From assembly GCA_008080745.1 (NCBI GenBank), contig SHMX01000004.1, forward strand, positions 248,001 through 312,000: DNA of 64,000 nucleotides, read 5' to 3'. The translations under genes were made by a program, and so were the position numbers. Below, in pieces: positions 1-8,895 of the stretch. The notes under the pieces were generated by a model that saw nothing but the letters and a program-made list of their open reading frames with translations, searched no databases and was not told where the DNA came from. The DNA is from Candidatus Thorarchaeota archaeon. Lineage in GTDB: Archaea > Asgardarchaeota > Thorarchaeia > Thorarchaeales > Thorarchaeaceae. Position 1 is the first letter of the stretch, and each line of letters opens with the position of its first letter.

Positions 1-670
1 TTTCTTTTGTCTGTGGTATAGCAATGATCAAGGTATCGATTTCTCTAAGAAATTCGTGTAATTGATTTTGTGTGTATTTGAAGATCTTAGTAGGAGTATT
101 CAGAGATTTATCCCAACTTCTCTTTAGAACATGAAACTCCACATTGAACCCAGAGAGAAATCTATGAACTTTGTTGTTCACTGTTCCATATCCAAGAAGA
201 CCAATTTTTCTGAATCTGATAGGTATGGATTTTGCATGGGAATCTCCTCTTCTCCAGAGTCCTTCTCTCATCCAGCGATCGTGTGGTATTATTTTATTTG
301 AGAGAGCAAGCAGTAGTGCTACAGCGTGCTGTGCTGTAAAATATGAATTGCCATGCCCATTGACAAGAATGATATCTCTTGTTTTGCTGACTCTTCTGAA
401 TTGATCAAGCAGATGTTGTACACCCGCACCTGGATTAATGTAAAGCTTCATTTTTTGTGCAGCTTCAAGCAGGTCATCTGAAGGTCTCCAACCTACAATG
501 ATATCCGCATCAGGAGCATAATTAATGAATTCCTTCTCTGAGGCCTCGTCGGGAAATATGAGTGTAACATTTTCTACTTGCTCAAGTCCGCTCTCAAGAT
601 ATTTTTTTAATCGTGTCGGAACATCCCAAATGAAGAGAACCGTAGTATCTCTAGATTCAACATTAACCAT
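1..670 (-). CDS. D-2-hydroxyacid dehydrogenase family protein, 3' part outside window
   Basis: I translated the minus strand from an ATG at 670; the frame stays open to base 1, giving 223 residues and no stop, so the C-terminal part lies left of the window. The order of motifs fits the D-isomer-specific 2-hydroxyacid dehydrogenases: NPGAGVQHLL at residues 79-88, the helix NSYFTAQHAVALLLAL at 108-123, and the start of the NAD(P)-binding Rossmann domain, GLLGYGTVN, at 157-165. The last glycine of the usual GxGxxG is replaced by Asn in GYGTVN. The catalytic Arg/Glu/His part is not in view, so the substrate cannot be called. The start lies 52 bases after the stop of the 7TM gene on the same strand, so the two may be co-transcribed. 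Confidence 0.8.
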   Translation of the reverse strand, partial: MVNVESRDTTVLFIWDVPTRLKKYLESGLEQVENVTLIFPDEASEKEFINYAPDADIIVGWRPSDDLLEAAQKMKLYINPGAGVQHLLDQFRRVSKTRDIILVNGHGNSYFTAQHAVALLLALSNKIIPHDRWMREGLWRRGDSHAKSIPIRFRKIGLLGYGTVNNKVHRFLSGFNVEFHVLKRSWDKSLNTPTKIFKYTQNQLHEFLREIDTLIIAIPQTKE

Positions 671-722
671 AATTATTCAATACTGTCTATGGTTTATGAG
701 ACCTTCTAAATTACAGTGTTGG

Positions 723-1802
723 TTATTGAAATATCTCCTTGATGCGTTGTCTAAATGGTTCGAAGGGTTGAAGTAGTGCAGCATCAGCTTTCAATTCTTG
801 TCGATAGTTTGCTTCAAGTTCGAGTAAGGCGTTTCTTAGTCCTTGTCTGAAACTAGCAGTTTCTCTATTTACAATTAGAAGAACTGTACTGAGGTTTCCT
901 GTTTCAACCAAAATCTTCACATCACCATGATCGATTCCATGTAGGTCTTTTGCACTGGCAAGCATCTCTTTCATCAAAGATAATATTCCAGACATGGCTG
1001 ACCCCATTAGTTCTTGATCAATTGCCTTATCATAATCCGAAAATCTGTGAGCTAGTAACAGATTTCCATCTTTATTGAGGACCAAGAAGTCTAGGGGTTT
1101 TGCCTCACTGATATACAGTAATTTGGGGTTTTTTGCCACAGAGATGGCAATAAGTAACATCCCAATACCATAAGGTATCGGCCATATTTCACCTAAAATA
1201 TCGGGCGAGCCAGGGATATTAGCCAAAATCACACCCAACGGACCCGCAGAAATCCAAACTAAGAATCCTATAAAATAAACACGAATTTGGAATTTTTGAT
1301 CACCCATATCTGCATGACGTGTTACTCGTAGTGCATATCTTACGATTTCGTAGATGAGGACTCCAAAAGCTATTGCTTCTATAAGTAACGGTATTAGAGT
1401 TGACCAATCCATACTCTCTATTTCGCCAATCAAAGCTCCTCCTGCAATAAAAGTGATAAAAAGAGCTCTTCTTGGAGGGGTTTCATATTGACTATACATT
1501 ATAGCAAAATACCAGAAGAGGAATCCACCCACAATAAAAAATGACAATAATAGATTTGATACCCATATCCGGTGAGAATCAAATTCCAATGCCCATCTTG
1601 TAAATGGTTCATAGGTGAAGTCTAGGAGCAAATCCACCATCATTCCGGTGAAACAGGCGATAGCAATAGAATAGAGTAATGTGGGGAGAAGTCTGTTTCT
1701 CCACCAGGATCGGACAATCATGATCATTGCTAAGGTGGAAACCACTGTTGAAGCAAATAGCATTAGGACAAATTCGGTGCTAGCCATAGCTCTGAACCTC
1801 AC
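723..1802 (-). CDS. Seven-transmembrane protein with C-terminal roadblock/longin-like domain
   Basis: The 359-residue protein has about seven hydrophobic segments (near residues 9-29, 40-62, 82-103, 111-125, 136-155, 172-195 and 206-223). A soluble domain of about 105 residues follows from residue 236. It starts LDFLVLNKDGNLLLAHRF, has an amphipathic helix (GSAMSGILSLMKEMLASA, 267-284), then a GDVKILVETG strand and an LLIVNRET strand. This beta-hairpin, long helix and beta pattern resembles the roadblock/longin-like small domains that are abundant in Asgard archaea and regulate small GTPases in eukaryotes. Family membership is inferred from pattern, not searched. A sensor or receptor coupling the membrane to cytosolic GTPase signalling is a reasonable guess. 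An alternative ATG lies at residue 6. Confidence 0.7.
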   Translation of the reverse strand: MRFRAMASTEFVLMLFASTVVSTLAMIMIVRSWWRNRLLPTLLYSIAIACFTGMMVDLLLDFTYEPFTRWALEFDSHRIWVSNLLLSFFIVGGFLFWYFAIMYSQYETPPRRALFITFIAGGALIGEIESMDWSTLIPLLIEAIAFGVLIYEIVRYALRVTRHADMGDQKFQIRVYFIGFLVWISAGPLGVILANIPGSPDILGEIWPIPYGIGMLLIAISVAKNPKLLYISEAKPLDFLVLNKDGNLLLAHRFSDYDKAIDQELMGSAMSGILSLMKEMLASAKDLHGIDHGDVKILVETGNLSTVLLIVNRETASFRQGLRNALLELEANYRQELKADAALLQPFEPFRQRIKEIFQ

Positions 1803-1900
1803 TCAAAAATATAGGAGATACTATCCAATTTAAGTCGATTTTGGATGAAAGAAAAGCGGTACGAGTTCCTCATCTCGGAACTCGTTAGAAGGCATTAAAC

Positions 1901-3496
1901 TTAGGAAGTTGGAACTTCTTCGTTGGACTCTTCCGTTTCATCCTCTTTTTCGGTTTCTTTTACATCATGTGCTTCAAGTACCACATCAACATCTGTATCT
2001 TCTTGGAGTGTTTCTGATGAAGATTCCTCTTCATTTTTGTATTTTTGGAGAAGCACTGAGTAGGTATTCCAAGACATTAGAAAGCCTAATCCTAACATAA
2101 CAATTGCCACAAAAGAGAATACAGGTTCACTCAAAAGAAGGTAGGAAGAAGACATGGATCCAAATAATCCATAAGCGCTAGTACAAATTCCAACAATAAG
2201 TAGTATCTTTCCAAATATTGTCATTTCTGGGACTAGTTTTCGTTGTAGGGCGTGTATGATCAGGACTGTAGCAATGAGACCGAATATAGACCACCCCATG
2301 CCAATAGGGCCGAATAAGGCAACTAACCATGCAAAGGCATCGGAGAATATTCTTCCACTTGCGATTAGACCAACTATACCCAGAGGTACACCGATGAGGA
2401 AAAGACCCACAAAACCCGGAGTAAAGCTAGGTTTCTGAAATTCTTCTTTTTCATCCTCATCCTCTTTCTTACGACCAAATAACTTCCTCAAATTAAAGAG
2501 AGCTTTTATTCTATCGAAAAGAGATATTTGACCCGTGGCAGCAAAACTTGCTACACTCGACATCGTGGCTGCAGCGGCAACACCTGCAGTCGCTGCTCCA
2601 ACAGCTCCCATTGCTGCTGAGAAACCAGAATTTGCTGCAACATCTGCATCAATTTCTGCAGCACCTCCAATGAAGCTGTCAACATTATATTCGTATATGT
2701 AACTACGTGATTCAAATGTGACCTCATTATACACTGAAACCAATAACCACACCGATTCTGATTGGACTTCAATTCCAATTATCGTGGAAACTTCAGGAAA
2801 AGCGTTTTCTATTTCGTAGACATATTCCATCTCAAACGTAACAGGATTTACCACAATGACATATTGATTAGCCGTTATCCAATAAGCATCAAAAGCAAAC
2901 TTCAATGATACTTCTCCATGGATATCAAATCCTTCTGTGTCAATTGTATTGTTTTGAATAATATTCCCCTCAGGTTGGAATCTGATAATATTCGGATTCT
3001 CACCCCAGGATGCCTGTACAGTTACAAACTCGCTACCATATTTAGTTAAACCCAGCAGACTTTGATATCCACTGCCAAAACATGTACACTCGATGCTCTC
3101 TACAAGCTCTAGTGACTGCAGATCATATCGAAGTAAGAAGTAAGCATTTTCAAGCGAGTCATATTGGAGATATGTCAGGTAGGTCGACTCGACGGTTACA
3201 CCATATGGATAGATGGGACTAATGCTATGATTATCTAAACTTTGCCCTGTGGCAACATTCCATTTCTGGATGTGTGTTGAATTTTGAAGATACAATGTAT
3301 CCATATATACAGCTGGATGCATCGCGGAAGAATCAACTTCATATGAATTTGTGTATGTTGTTGTAACATTCTCATAGGCAAAGTTGAACTTTTCATTAGT
3401 ATACTCGATTGTATTGGATGCCATTCCTGTTTGAGGAATGATTATGAAACCTAGAAGGATAATCAGAAATATGAAATCTTTTCGCATATGACTCAC
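1901..3496 (-). CDS. Membrane-anchored surface protein with propeller-like ectodomain and acidic tail
   Basis: I do not recognise this 531-residue protein as a named family. It has an N-terminal signal segment (FIFLIILLGFIIIPQTG) and then about 250 residues of beta-rich sequence with repeated readout-like strands such as TLYLQNSTHIQKWNVATG and YFLLRYDLQSLEL, suggesting a beta-propeller outside the cell. An Ala/Gly-rich stretch (about 290-320) and a basic linker (LFGRKKEDEDEKEE) lead to four or five membrane segments (about 360-480) and a strongly acidic C-terminus. The start at 3496 is GTG; an in-frame ATG nine bases downstream, at 3487, is equally possible. It is flanked by the 7TM gene and pckG on the same strand. 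Confidence 0.6.
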   Translation of the reverse strand: MSHMRKDFIFLIILLGFIIIPQTGMASNTIEYTNEKFNFAYENVTTTYTNSYEVDSSAMHPAVYMDTLYLQNSTHIQKWNVATGQSLDNHSISPIYPYGVTVESTYLTYLQYDSLENAYFLLRYDLQSLELVESIECTCFGSGYQSLLGLTKYGSEFVTVQASWGENPNIIRFQPEGNIIQNNTIDTEGFDIHGEVSLKFAFDAYWITANQYVIVVNPVTFEMEYVYEIENAFPEVSTIIGIEVQSESVWLLVSVYNEVTFESRSYIYEYNVDSFIGGAAEIDADVAANSGFSAAMGAVGAATAGVAAAATMSSVASFAATGQISLFDRIKALFNLRKLFGRKKEDEDEKEEFQKPSFTPGFVGLFLIGVPLGIVGLIASGRIFSDAFAWLVALFGPIGMGWSIFGLIATVLIIHALQRKLVPEMTIFGKILLIVGICTSAYGLFGSMSSSYLLLSEPVFSFVAIVMLGLGFLMSWNTYSVLLQKYKNEEESSSETLQEDTDVDVVLEAHDVKETEKEDETEESNEEVPTS

Positions 3497-3586
3497 TCGC
3501 TATCACTCAAATATCATAATAGCTATTCAAACCTGTTATGAAGGTACTTGGAATGTATGCTTTGTGATGGTTTTGTTCTTCAAGTT

Positions 3587-5503
3587 TCAATGTAGGAACT
3601 TCTCTGGGTGAATGAATTCACCGTATTTCTCTTGAGCTTCTTTGAGTCGTGCATGTTGTTTACCAAGTATTTCGAAGAGTCTGTCCGGTGTATCTTGAAC
3701 ATTTTCTTTGTAAATGGTTTGAATACGTTCGTTCTTTTCAAGCAGTTGAGGTATTCTGATAGTGAATAGAGTATCATACTCCTCCCGACTAAAGTCCTTA
3801 TCCAGATGTTTTTGGAATAGCTTGCTCAAATCCTCGTAGTGCGGTAAATATCCTGTTGGGGTCTCAATAGCATCTATTTCTCCGTGTGCGCGTAATTCCA
3901 TCCACTGCAACCACACCCGTTTATCTTGTTTATCGCTGATGTAGTTTCCATCCGCATCTGTGAGAAAGTAATTAACACTGAAAATTCTAGGTAAGATATC
4001 GACAGTTCCGCCAAAATCTAGGTGGTTCTGTATATACTGACCTATCGGAATCGATACGAAGTCCATATTGGAGAATGGATTGAATTTCCTTACACCACTA
4101 GGACCAAGAGTAGCAGCTGTCGTTTCAGATTCCAGACTAGCTCCCATTGTGATGACGCCGTGTTCCCAATCAAAAGCTTCCTGAACTGGGACCCAAGTAT
4201 CGGGGTCACGACCTCCATATATTATACCCCCTACAACAACTCCTCTGGGATCATCAATCTGTTCATCCATGTTTGGTAAATCCGGAAGACGGATTGTGTA
4301 TCTGGCATTTTTATGAGCATAAGGTATCTCATGCCCATTCTCATCTACTCTCCCTTCGAACCATTGACCTGAGTGGTTGACACCACGTTTTGGTAGATCT
4401 TGTCCATCCCCAAGCCATCGTGGTTCAGCATCCTCCGTGATAAGCACATTTGAAAATATTGCAGGAACTTGTGAATGCAATACGTCCCATATCAGCGGGT
4501 CATCTCTCTCATTAACTGACCGAATGATTCCAAAGATACCACGTTCAACATTGACTGCTCTAATTCGACCGTCGATAGGTCTTAGATATGCCAAATCATC
4601 TCCAACTATTGTAGTACCTCTCACCATAGAAGTACTGGTTTTTCCACACCCTGAGGGAAATGCACCTGTAAAGTATGTCTTTCTACTTCCAGGACCTTTG
4701 ACACCCATTAGGAACATATGTTCTGCTAGCCATCCCTCTCGGTCTGCTTTTCTTATTGCAAGTCTGAGGGCGAGTTTTTTCAAACCAATAGTATTTCCCG
4801 CATATTGAGTATTGAAGCTATAGACTGTATTCTCTTTGTAATCTATTGCTACACCTCGTTTTTTCCAGTCTGTGCTTACAGCGTGAATGAGTTTTCCTGA
4901 TGAGTGTAGCATCCAAAATATTTCTCTATCCTCTGGAAGTCTTCTGAAGTATTCGTATCCTCTTCTGTATAGAAGGTCCTCACTATGTGCAACATAGAAT
5001 GAATCCGTGATTTGAACACAAGGAATTGAAAAGGGCGAGTCCAAGGGGCCTAGACAGAAAAATCGAACAACCATCTTTTTGTGTTCCATATTTCCATCCA
5101 TTCGGTCTTGGACCATTTTGAGACCTTTCTCTCTGTCCATTTGTGCTAACTGCTCTCCTAAGCTCTCACCTTCTGGTACCAAATACAGAGTTCTTTCTTT
5201 ATCGCGAGCTTGATCGTAAAAACCATCAAAATGAACAGTATGATAGGGATTAGACAGTGGTGTTTCTTCGCCTCTTGCAATTGCAGTTCTCCGGATATAT
5301 TCTGTGTCCATCCTGCTATCATTACAGACGAAGACCTTCATGGGTTTGCATAACTCGATAGCCTCCGCCACAAATCGATGTACTCTCCTATTTGGAATAG
5401 CAAGAAGCTTGCGAAAATTCACATCTGTCAGGGCTGCTTCAAGAATAGCGATATAGTCCGTCATGATACTGGCCTCATCCACTACCGGTGTGGCCTGAGC
5501 CAA
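3587..5503 (-). CDS. pckG: GTP-dependent phosphoenolpyruvate carboxykinase
   Basis: The product interconverts oxaloacetate plus GTP with phosphoenolpyruvate, CO2 and GDP in the cytosol, the entry step to gluconeogenesis or an anaplerotic step. At 638 residues it is slightly longer than typical GTP-type enzymes (about 600-620). Diagnostic stretches are FFCLGPLDSPFSIPCVQITD near the N-terminal third, the P-loop GAFPSGCGKTSTSM (usual form AFPSACGKTN), the metal-binding GDDLAYLRP, and the R-x-x-F-type guanine site region. The sequence after the P-loop reads NVERGIFGI where most family members have NPENGFFGV, so this is a divergent archaeal member. The start ATG at 5503 is preceded by a GGTAGGA ribosome-binding site. 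The assignment is firm. Confidence 0.95.
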   Translation of the reverse strand: MAQATPVVDEASIMTDYIAILEAALTDVNFRKLLAIPNRRVHRFVAEAIELCKPMKVFVCNDSRMDTEYIRRTAIARGEETPLSNPYHTVHFDGFYDQARDKERTLYLVPEGESLGEQLAQMDREKGLKMVQDRMDGNMEHKKMVVRFFCLGPLDSPFSIPCVQITDSFYVAHSEDLLYRRGYEYFRRLPEDREIFWMLHSSGKLIHAVSTDWKKRGVAIDYKENTVYSFNTQYAGNTIGLKKLALRLAIRKADREGWLAEHMFLMGVKGPGSRKTYFTGAFPSGCGKTSTSMVRGTTIVGDDLAYLRPIDGRIRAVNVERGIFGIIRSVNERDDPLIWDVLHSQVPAIFSNVLITEDAEPRWLGDGQDLPKRGVNHSGQWFEGRVDENGHEIPYAHKNARYTIRLPDLPNMDEQIDDPRGVVVGGIIYGGRDPDTWVPVQEAFDWEHGVITMGASLESETTAATLGPSGVRKFNPFSNMDFVSIPIGQYIQNHLDFGGTVDILPRIFSVNYFLTDADGNYISDKQDKRVWLQWMELRAHGEIDAIETPTGYLPHYEDLSKLFQKHLDKDFSREEYDTLFTIRIPQLLEKNERIQTIYKENVQDTPDRLFEILGKQHARLKEAQEKYGEFIHPEKFLH

Positions 5504-5691
5504 TATCCTACCTTAATAATGCTCCTGCCAGCGGCAAACCTAGTTCATCCTCAGAACATGATGAATTTTATTTAGAATTATTAACGGGTCAGCATTTCAT
5601 CTTCATGGTGGACGTAATGAACTTGATAGTGATCCTCTTACATTCATTTCTTTTCAACATAATATTTGTGAGGGAACTGGTCGGGTAAGAT

Positions 5692-6069
5692 TCAGTCAAA
5701 TTTCTCGGGGCTAAATATAATCAAGTACAAAAATGCCAAATTTACAACCATTAATACAGCAAACAACATCCCCATTGATATTATGCCCAGTTGAATATAG
5801 TAACCCGGGCTAGCAATCAATGTGTAGAGTAAAGCTCCAAGTGAGAACGTATACAATCTTATTCCCCATTTTCTATCCAGTGCTAACCCAATAGATGAAA
5901 CTAACAAAAGAACTGCAGTGATTATTTCAGCAAATATGTGTGTAATGACTCGATAGAATTCAGTCTGTAATTCAGGTATTTGATTTGTTGACATAAGTAT
6001 AATCCATAATCCAATAATTGATAGTCCGACAAAGCCAGCATAAAGGGAGGCAATTCGTTTCAGATTCAT
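5692..6069 (-). CDS. Small four-TM membrane protein, unknown
   Basis: This 125-residue protein is almost entirely four hydrophobic helices: about 7-26, 39-62, 70-90 and 93-118 (GIISMGMLFAVLMVVNLAFL). A short charged C-terminus, SPEKFD, follows. The ATG at 6069 is preceded by AGTGAGATAA. I do not recognise the family and see no catalytic motif. It lies 188 bases upstream of pckG on the same strand, so it could share a transcript with it, though the gap leaves room for a separate promoter. Confidence 0.6.
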   Translation of the reverse strand: MNLKRIASLYAGFVGLSIIGLWIILMSTNQIPELQTEFYRVITHIFAEIITAVLLLVSSIGLALDRKWGIRLYTFSLGALLYTLIASPGYYIQLGIISMGMLFAVLMVVNLAFLYLIIFSPEKFD

Positions 6070-6201
6070 TTATCTCACTGGACTACAGAACCAGTGTCTC
6101 TCTTTTTAGACTTGATATGAAAGCAACCATAAAAATTACAAATACATTTTTCAAACTATAATTTAACAAGTATTTTCCTCCTACTAGTATTCATAGATAA
6201 T

Positions 6202-7005
6202 TCATGAAATGTTGAGAGTCATTTTGAAAAGTTTGTGATGGAGTCGATATCCTCTTCTTTCACAGAGGTTTGCAAGTTCATGATTGTTAGTCTGTGTGAT
6301 TCTTATGTAATTAAATTGAGGTAGCATATATGATTGCAATCCATGCATAAAATCGTCAAATGATTCTACCATATCAATCTCAAAAGGAAAACACCCAGGA
6401 AAGGACGGTGTAAACCTGCATGCACCTACTATATCTTTATTTTTATCCTTAAGTGTAAACACATGCTGTCCTGGCTTTCTAAGAAACCTTCTTATCTCAG
6501 CTGTTGGCATGGAGGGATACTTTGTTCCAACAAAATCAATATCCTCTTCCTTAATTTGATCACAGGTGAATTTTTCTCTACTTTTAATATGATGAATTGG
6601 GACATAATATTGCCAAGCTATACCAGTTGTTTCAAAACCAAACTTTCTGTATAGACTCTGTGCGATATGATTGTCATGCTGGGTGTACAAGTGCACAGTT
6701 CTAATGGATCTCTTCTTGAACCACTCCAATGCTTTGCTAACAATAATTGTACCATATCCTTTTCCTTGGTGTTTTGGAGCAACAGCAACTCTTCCTAGAT
6801 GTCCTTCATCATCTCCAAATGGAGTGATTATGAGCTGACCTATCATTTCATCATCATAGTACAGTGCGAAAAATCCATCCTGCTGTACTCTGGCTCGAAA
6901 TTGATTCTCCCTCATAGTATCGTCTTGAAATGCTAAAATATCAAATTGGTGAAAATCCTGCCAATAATTTCCTCTCATCTTTTTTAGGGTTGGCAATGTC
7001 TTCAT
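6202..7005 (-). CDS. Double-GNAT N-acetyltransferase
   Basis: A complete Gcn5-related N-acetyltransferase fold occupies residues about 20-145, with the acetyl-CoA pyrophosphate loop VAVAPKHQGKGYGTIIVSKA (Q-G-K-G-Y-G) and the later segment YRKFGFETTGIAWQYY. The second half (about 165-267) looks like a degenerate GNAT copy: it has the VGACRF strand and the terminal CERRGYRLHHKL motif but no recognisable acetyl-CoA loop. Only the N-terminal domain is therefore expected to bind cofactor. The acceptor substrate cannot be inferred. The next gene downstream of the same strand group, at 7089-7946, has the same two-domain plan, which suggests an ancient tandem duplication. Confidence 0.8.
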   Translation of the reverse strand: MKTLPTLKKMRGNYWQDFHQFDILAFQDDTMRENQFRARVQQDGFFALYYDDEMIGQLIITPFGDDEGHLGRVAVAPKHQGKGYGTIIVSKALEWFKKRSIRTVHLYTQHDNHIAQSLYRKFGFETTGIAWQYYVPIHHIKSREKFTCDQIKEEDIDFVGTKYPSMPTAEIRRFLRKPGQHVFTLKDKNKDIVGACRFTPSFPGCFPFEIDMVESFDDFMHGLQSYMLPQFNYIRITQTNNHELANLCERRGYRLHHKLFKMTLNIS

Positions 7006-7088
7006 ATTCTTTCACTGGTTCATTCTCTTCAGAATATGAAAAAGGTATGGCTAACTTGAATTAGCCTATCTGCAGAAATCGGTTATTT

Positions 7089-7946
7089 CTATTTCTTTAC
7101 ACGTTTTTTAGCCAGAAATTCCGCTTCAGTTCGTTTGTAACCTTTAGCGTATAGATAATCTAGAATTGAATCATGTTTGTCCTCTATCCAGAAGACTACT
7201 TTCTCTGATTGAATCTCACAATGGGCTTTCTTTACAACTGCCTTCCCAAAACCGGGTTTGAATGCAAAAGACACAGCTGTACAATCCGATTCTTTTGAAT
7301 CCTGCTCAAGCTGGATAAATCCAACAACCGAGTTTGCTTCCGGCTCGATCATGACATAACAACCCCCATTTCTAATTACATATTCCCACTCTTTTGGATC
7401 TCTATGTCCCCAATATGTATCTGGCTCAAGATGAATGAGTAGTGGTATGTGTTCGAATTTTGCTAATCGAATCCTAAGAATACTATCCTCAGGTTCTCCA
7501 AGAGCAGGCCCATCAAGTCTTAGGATTAGGGATTGAATTCCATAGTTCAGATTCTCAACAAAATTCACAGCTTCTAGACTATGCGTCTTAAGAGCAATAC
7601 CATAATGGGTTATGTTTGTGATGTTTTTGAGAAATGCAGATTCTGAATCCTCCACAATAGCTCTGCCAACACCTTTGTTTCTCCAATCTGGATGAACTGA
7701 TAACTCCCAAATAACACCCCATCCTAAACTGGATATCATCATATTTATTGCCACTCCAACTATTTTACCACCAATCTCAGCGACTCTCCAAAAATTCTTG
7801 AGGTCTCCATTTACAAGGCTCCTATCCCACCATCTGGCAAATCTAGCAAATGGCATGTCTGTAACATCTGGAATTCCTGTGCGGTAAACCTCAAAGAACT
7901 CTACTTTTTCATCTTGTTTGGGTGGTCTGACCATTATCTCTGCCAT
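7089..7946 (-). CDS. Double-GNAT N-acetyltransferase
   Basis: The first GNAT domain carries the cofactor loop LSVHPDWRNKGVGRAIVEDS (R-N-K-G-V-G) and the follow-on FVENLNYGIQSLILRLDG. The second half, from about residue 150, resembles a GNAT fold that keeps VGFIQLEQD and a terminal YLYAKGYKRTEAEF but lacks the acetyl-CoA loop. I place the start at the ATG at 7946 (MAEIMVRPP), preceded by GGAGAT eight bases upstream. The open frame extends to a TTG at 7970, which has no such site. The gene sits 83 bases upstream of the other double-GNAT gene, on the same strand. The substrate is unknown. Confidence 0.8.
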   Translation of the reverse strand: MAEIMVRPPKQDEKVEFFEVYRTGIPDVTDMPFARFARWWDRSLVNGDLKNFWRVAEIGGKIVGVAINMMISSLGWGVIWELSVHPDWRNKGVGRAIVEDSESAFLKNITNITHYGIALKTHSLEAVNFVENLNYGIQSLILRLDGPALGEPEDSILRIRLAKFEHIPLLIHLEPDTYWGHRDPKEWEYVIRNGGCYVMIEPEANSVVGFIQLEQDSKESDCTAVSFAFKPGFGKAVVKKAHCEIQSEKVVFWIEDKHDSILDYLYAKGYKRTEAEFLAKKRVKK

Positions 7947-8048
7947 TGCATCATATCTCCAGATTTGCAATAAATTATGAACTATCCATGTTAACTCATG
8001 TCTTGTGATTATATGAATGTGATTGTAGTTTTCTTATCTTTTCTCTTT

Positions 8049-8744
8049 CTAATCAGTTTCATTGATGTGATAATTCCTTGTGTTGCTAGAATTGATAGCT
8101 AGACTTATTCCTCCCAAAAAGGGTTCTCTATCTTCAGGTAAAAGGGGTCTTTTCAATAATACCCTCTTGATTGCCATTATTGCAAGATCATGTGTTACAT
8201 GAATATGAACGACGGGTTGGGATTCTTGTGAGATTCTATCTAATGTTTCGGCTACGAGGTTATCTGTATATTCATCAAAATTCTGAATCATGTCGTCAAA
8301 TTCTCCATTTGCCCATCTGTTGACGAATTCATGAACGTTTCTTCCATCAGGCTGCAAATTTTCCCATACTTTTTCATCATTAAATTCGGGAGCTACTAAA
8401 ATCGGCAAATTATCCATATCTATGATTGTTGCTCCTCTCTCTTCGAGACCCTCCGAAATTTTCTCAGCTGTTTCATAACATCGCGGTACAAAACTAAACC
8501 AAATCTGAAATGGTGAGTCGGTCGGCAGCTTTTTTCCCATCTTATATGCTGTCCTTTTTCCGATTTTTGTAAGTCCAGTACTGAACTGTACTGAGTGATC
8601 TTCAATGACCTCCCGGTGTGAATGTCTAAGAAGAAGCATTATCCTCTCGTCTACTTCTCTATTATTGATCCATTCGACAATATTCCTAGCACTATCGAGC
8701 CAATCCAGATCATGCCATTCATTTTTTTCATTCAAGTCTATCAC
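8049..8744 (-). CDS. Histidine phosphatase superfamily protein
   Basis: The 231-residue protein has the phosphohistidine motif as LLRHSHRE (residues about 37-44), a variant of the usual RHG, followed by TGLTKIGKRTAYKMGKKL, which matches the G-L-T-x-x-G-x-x-x-A helix of the phosphoglycerate-mutase/acid-phosphatase superfamily. The second catalytic histidine is in VVHIHVTHDLAIMAI near the C-terminus. Members remove phosphate from small molecules or proteins; the specific substrate is not predictable here. The apparent start at 8744 is GTG without a clear ribosome-binding site. The gene diverges from the surface propeller gene at 8896, leaving about 150 bases for both promoters. Confidence 0.8.
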   Translation of the reverse strand: MIDLNEKNEWHDLDWLDSARNIVEWINNREVDERIMLLLRHSHREVIEDHSVQFSTGLTKIGKRTAYKMGKKLPTDSPFQIWFSFVPRCYETAEKISEGLEERGATIIDMDNLPILVAPEFNDEKVWENLQPDGRNVHEFVNRWANGEFDDMIQNFDEYTDNLVAETLDRISQESQPVVHIHVTHDLAIMAIKRVLLKRPLLPEDREPFLGGISLAINSSNTRNYHINETD

Positions 8745-8895
8745 TTCGTTGAGGGGTGTAGTCTGTCTTTGAAGTACTCTTTGGTGCAGCTATTCTAATA
8801 CCTTGTAATGTCCTATTATTACTGATGATGAACATTTTCCTTTTAGTCAACAGAGCAATTTTCTCTATCCTTTTCTAAACCAGCAGAAAAATAGT

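Noticed and set aside
4377-4808. 143-codon plus-strand frame inside pckG
   Set aside because: It is the antisense shadow of the conserved nucleotide-binding region of PEP carboxykinase.
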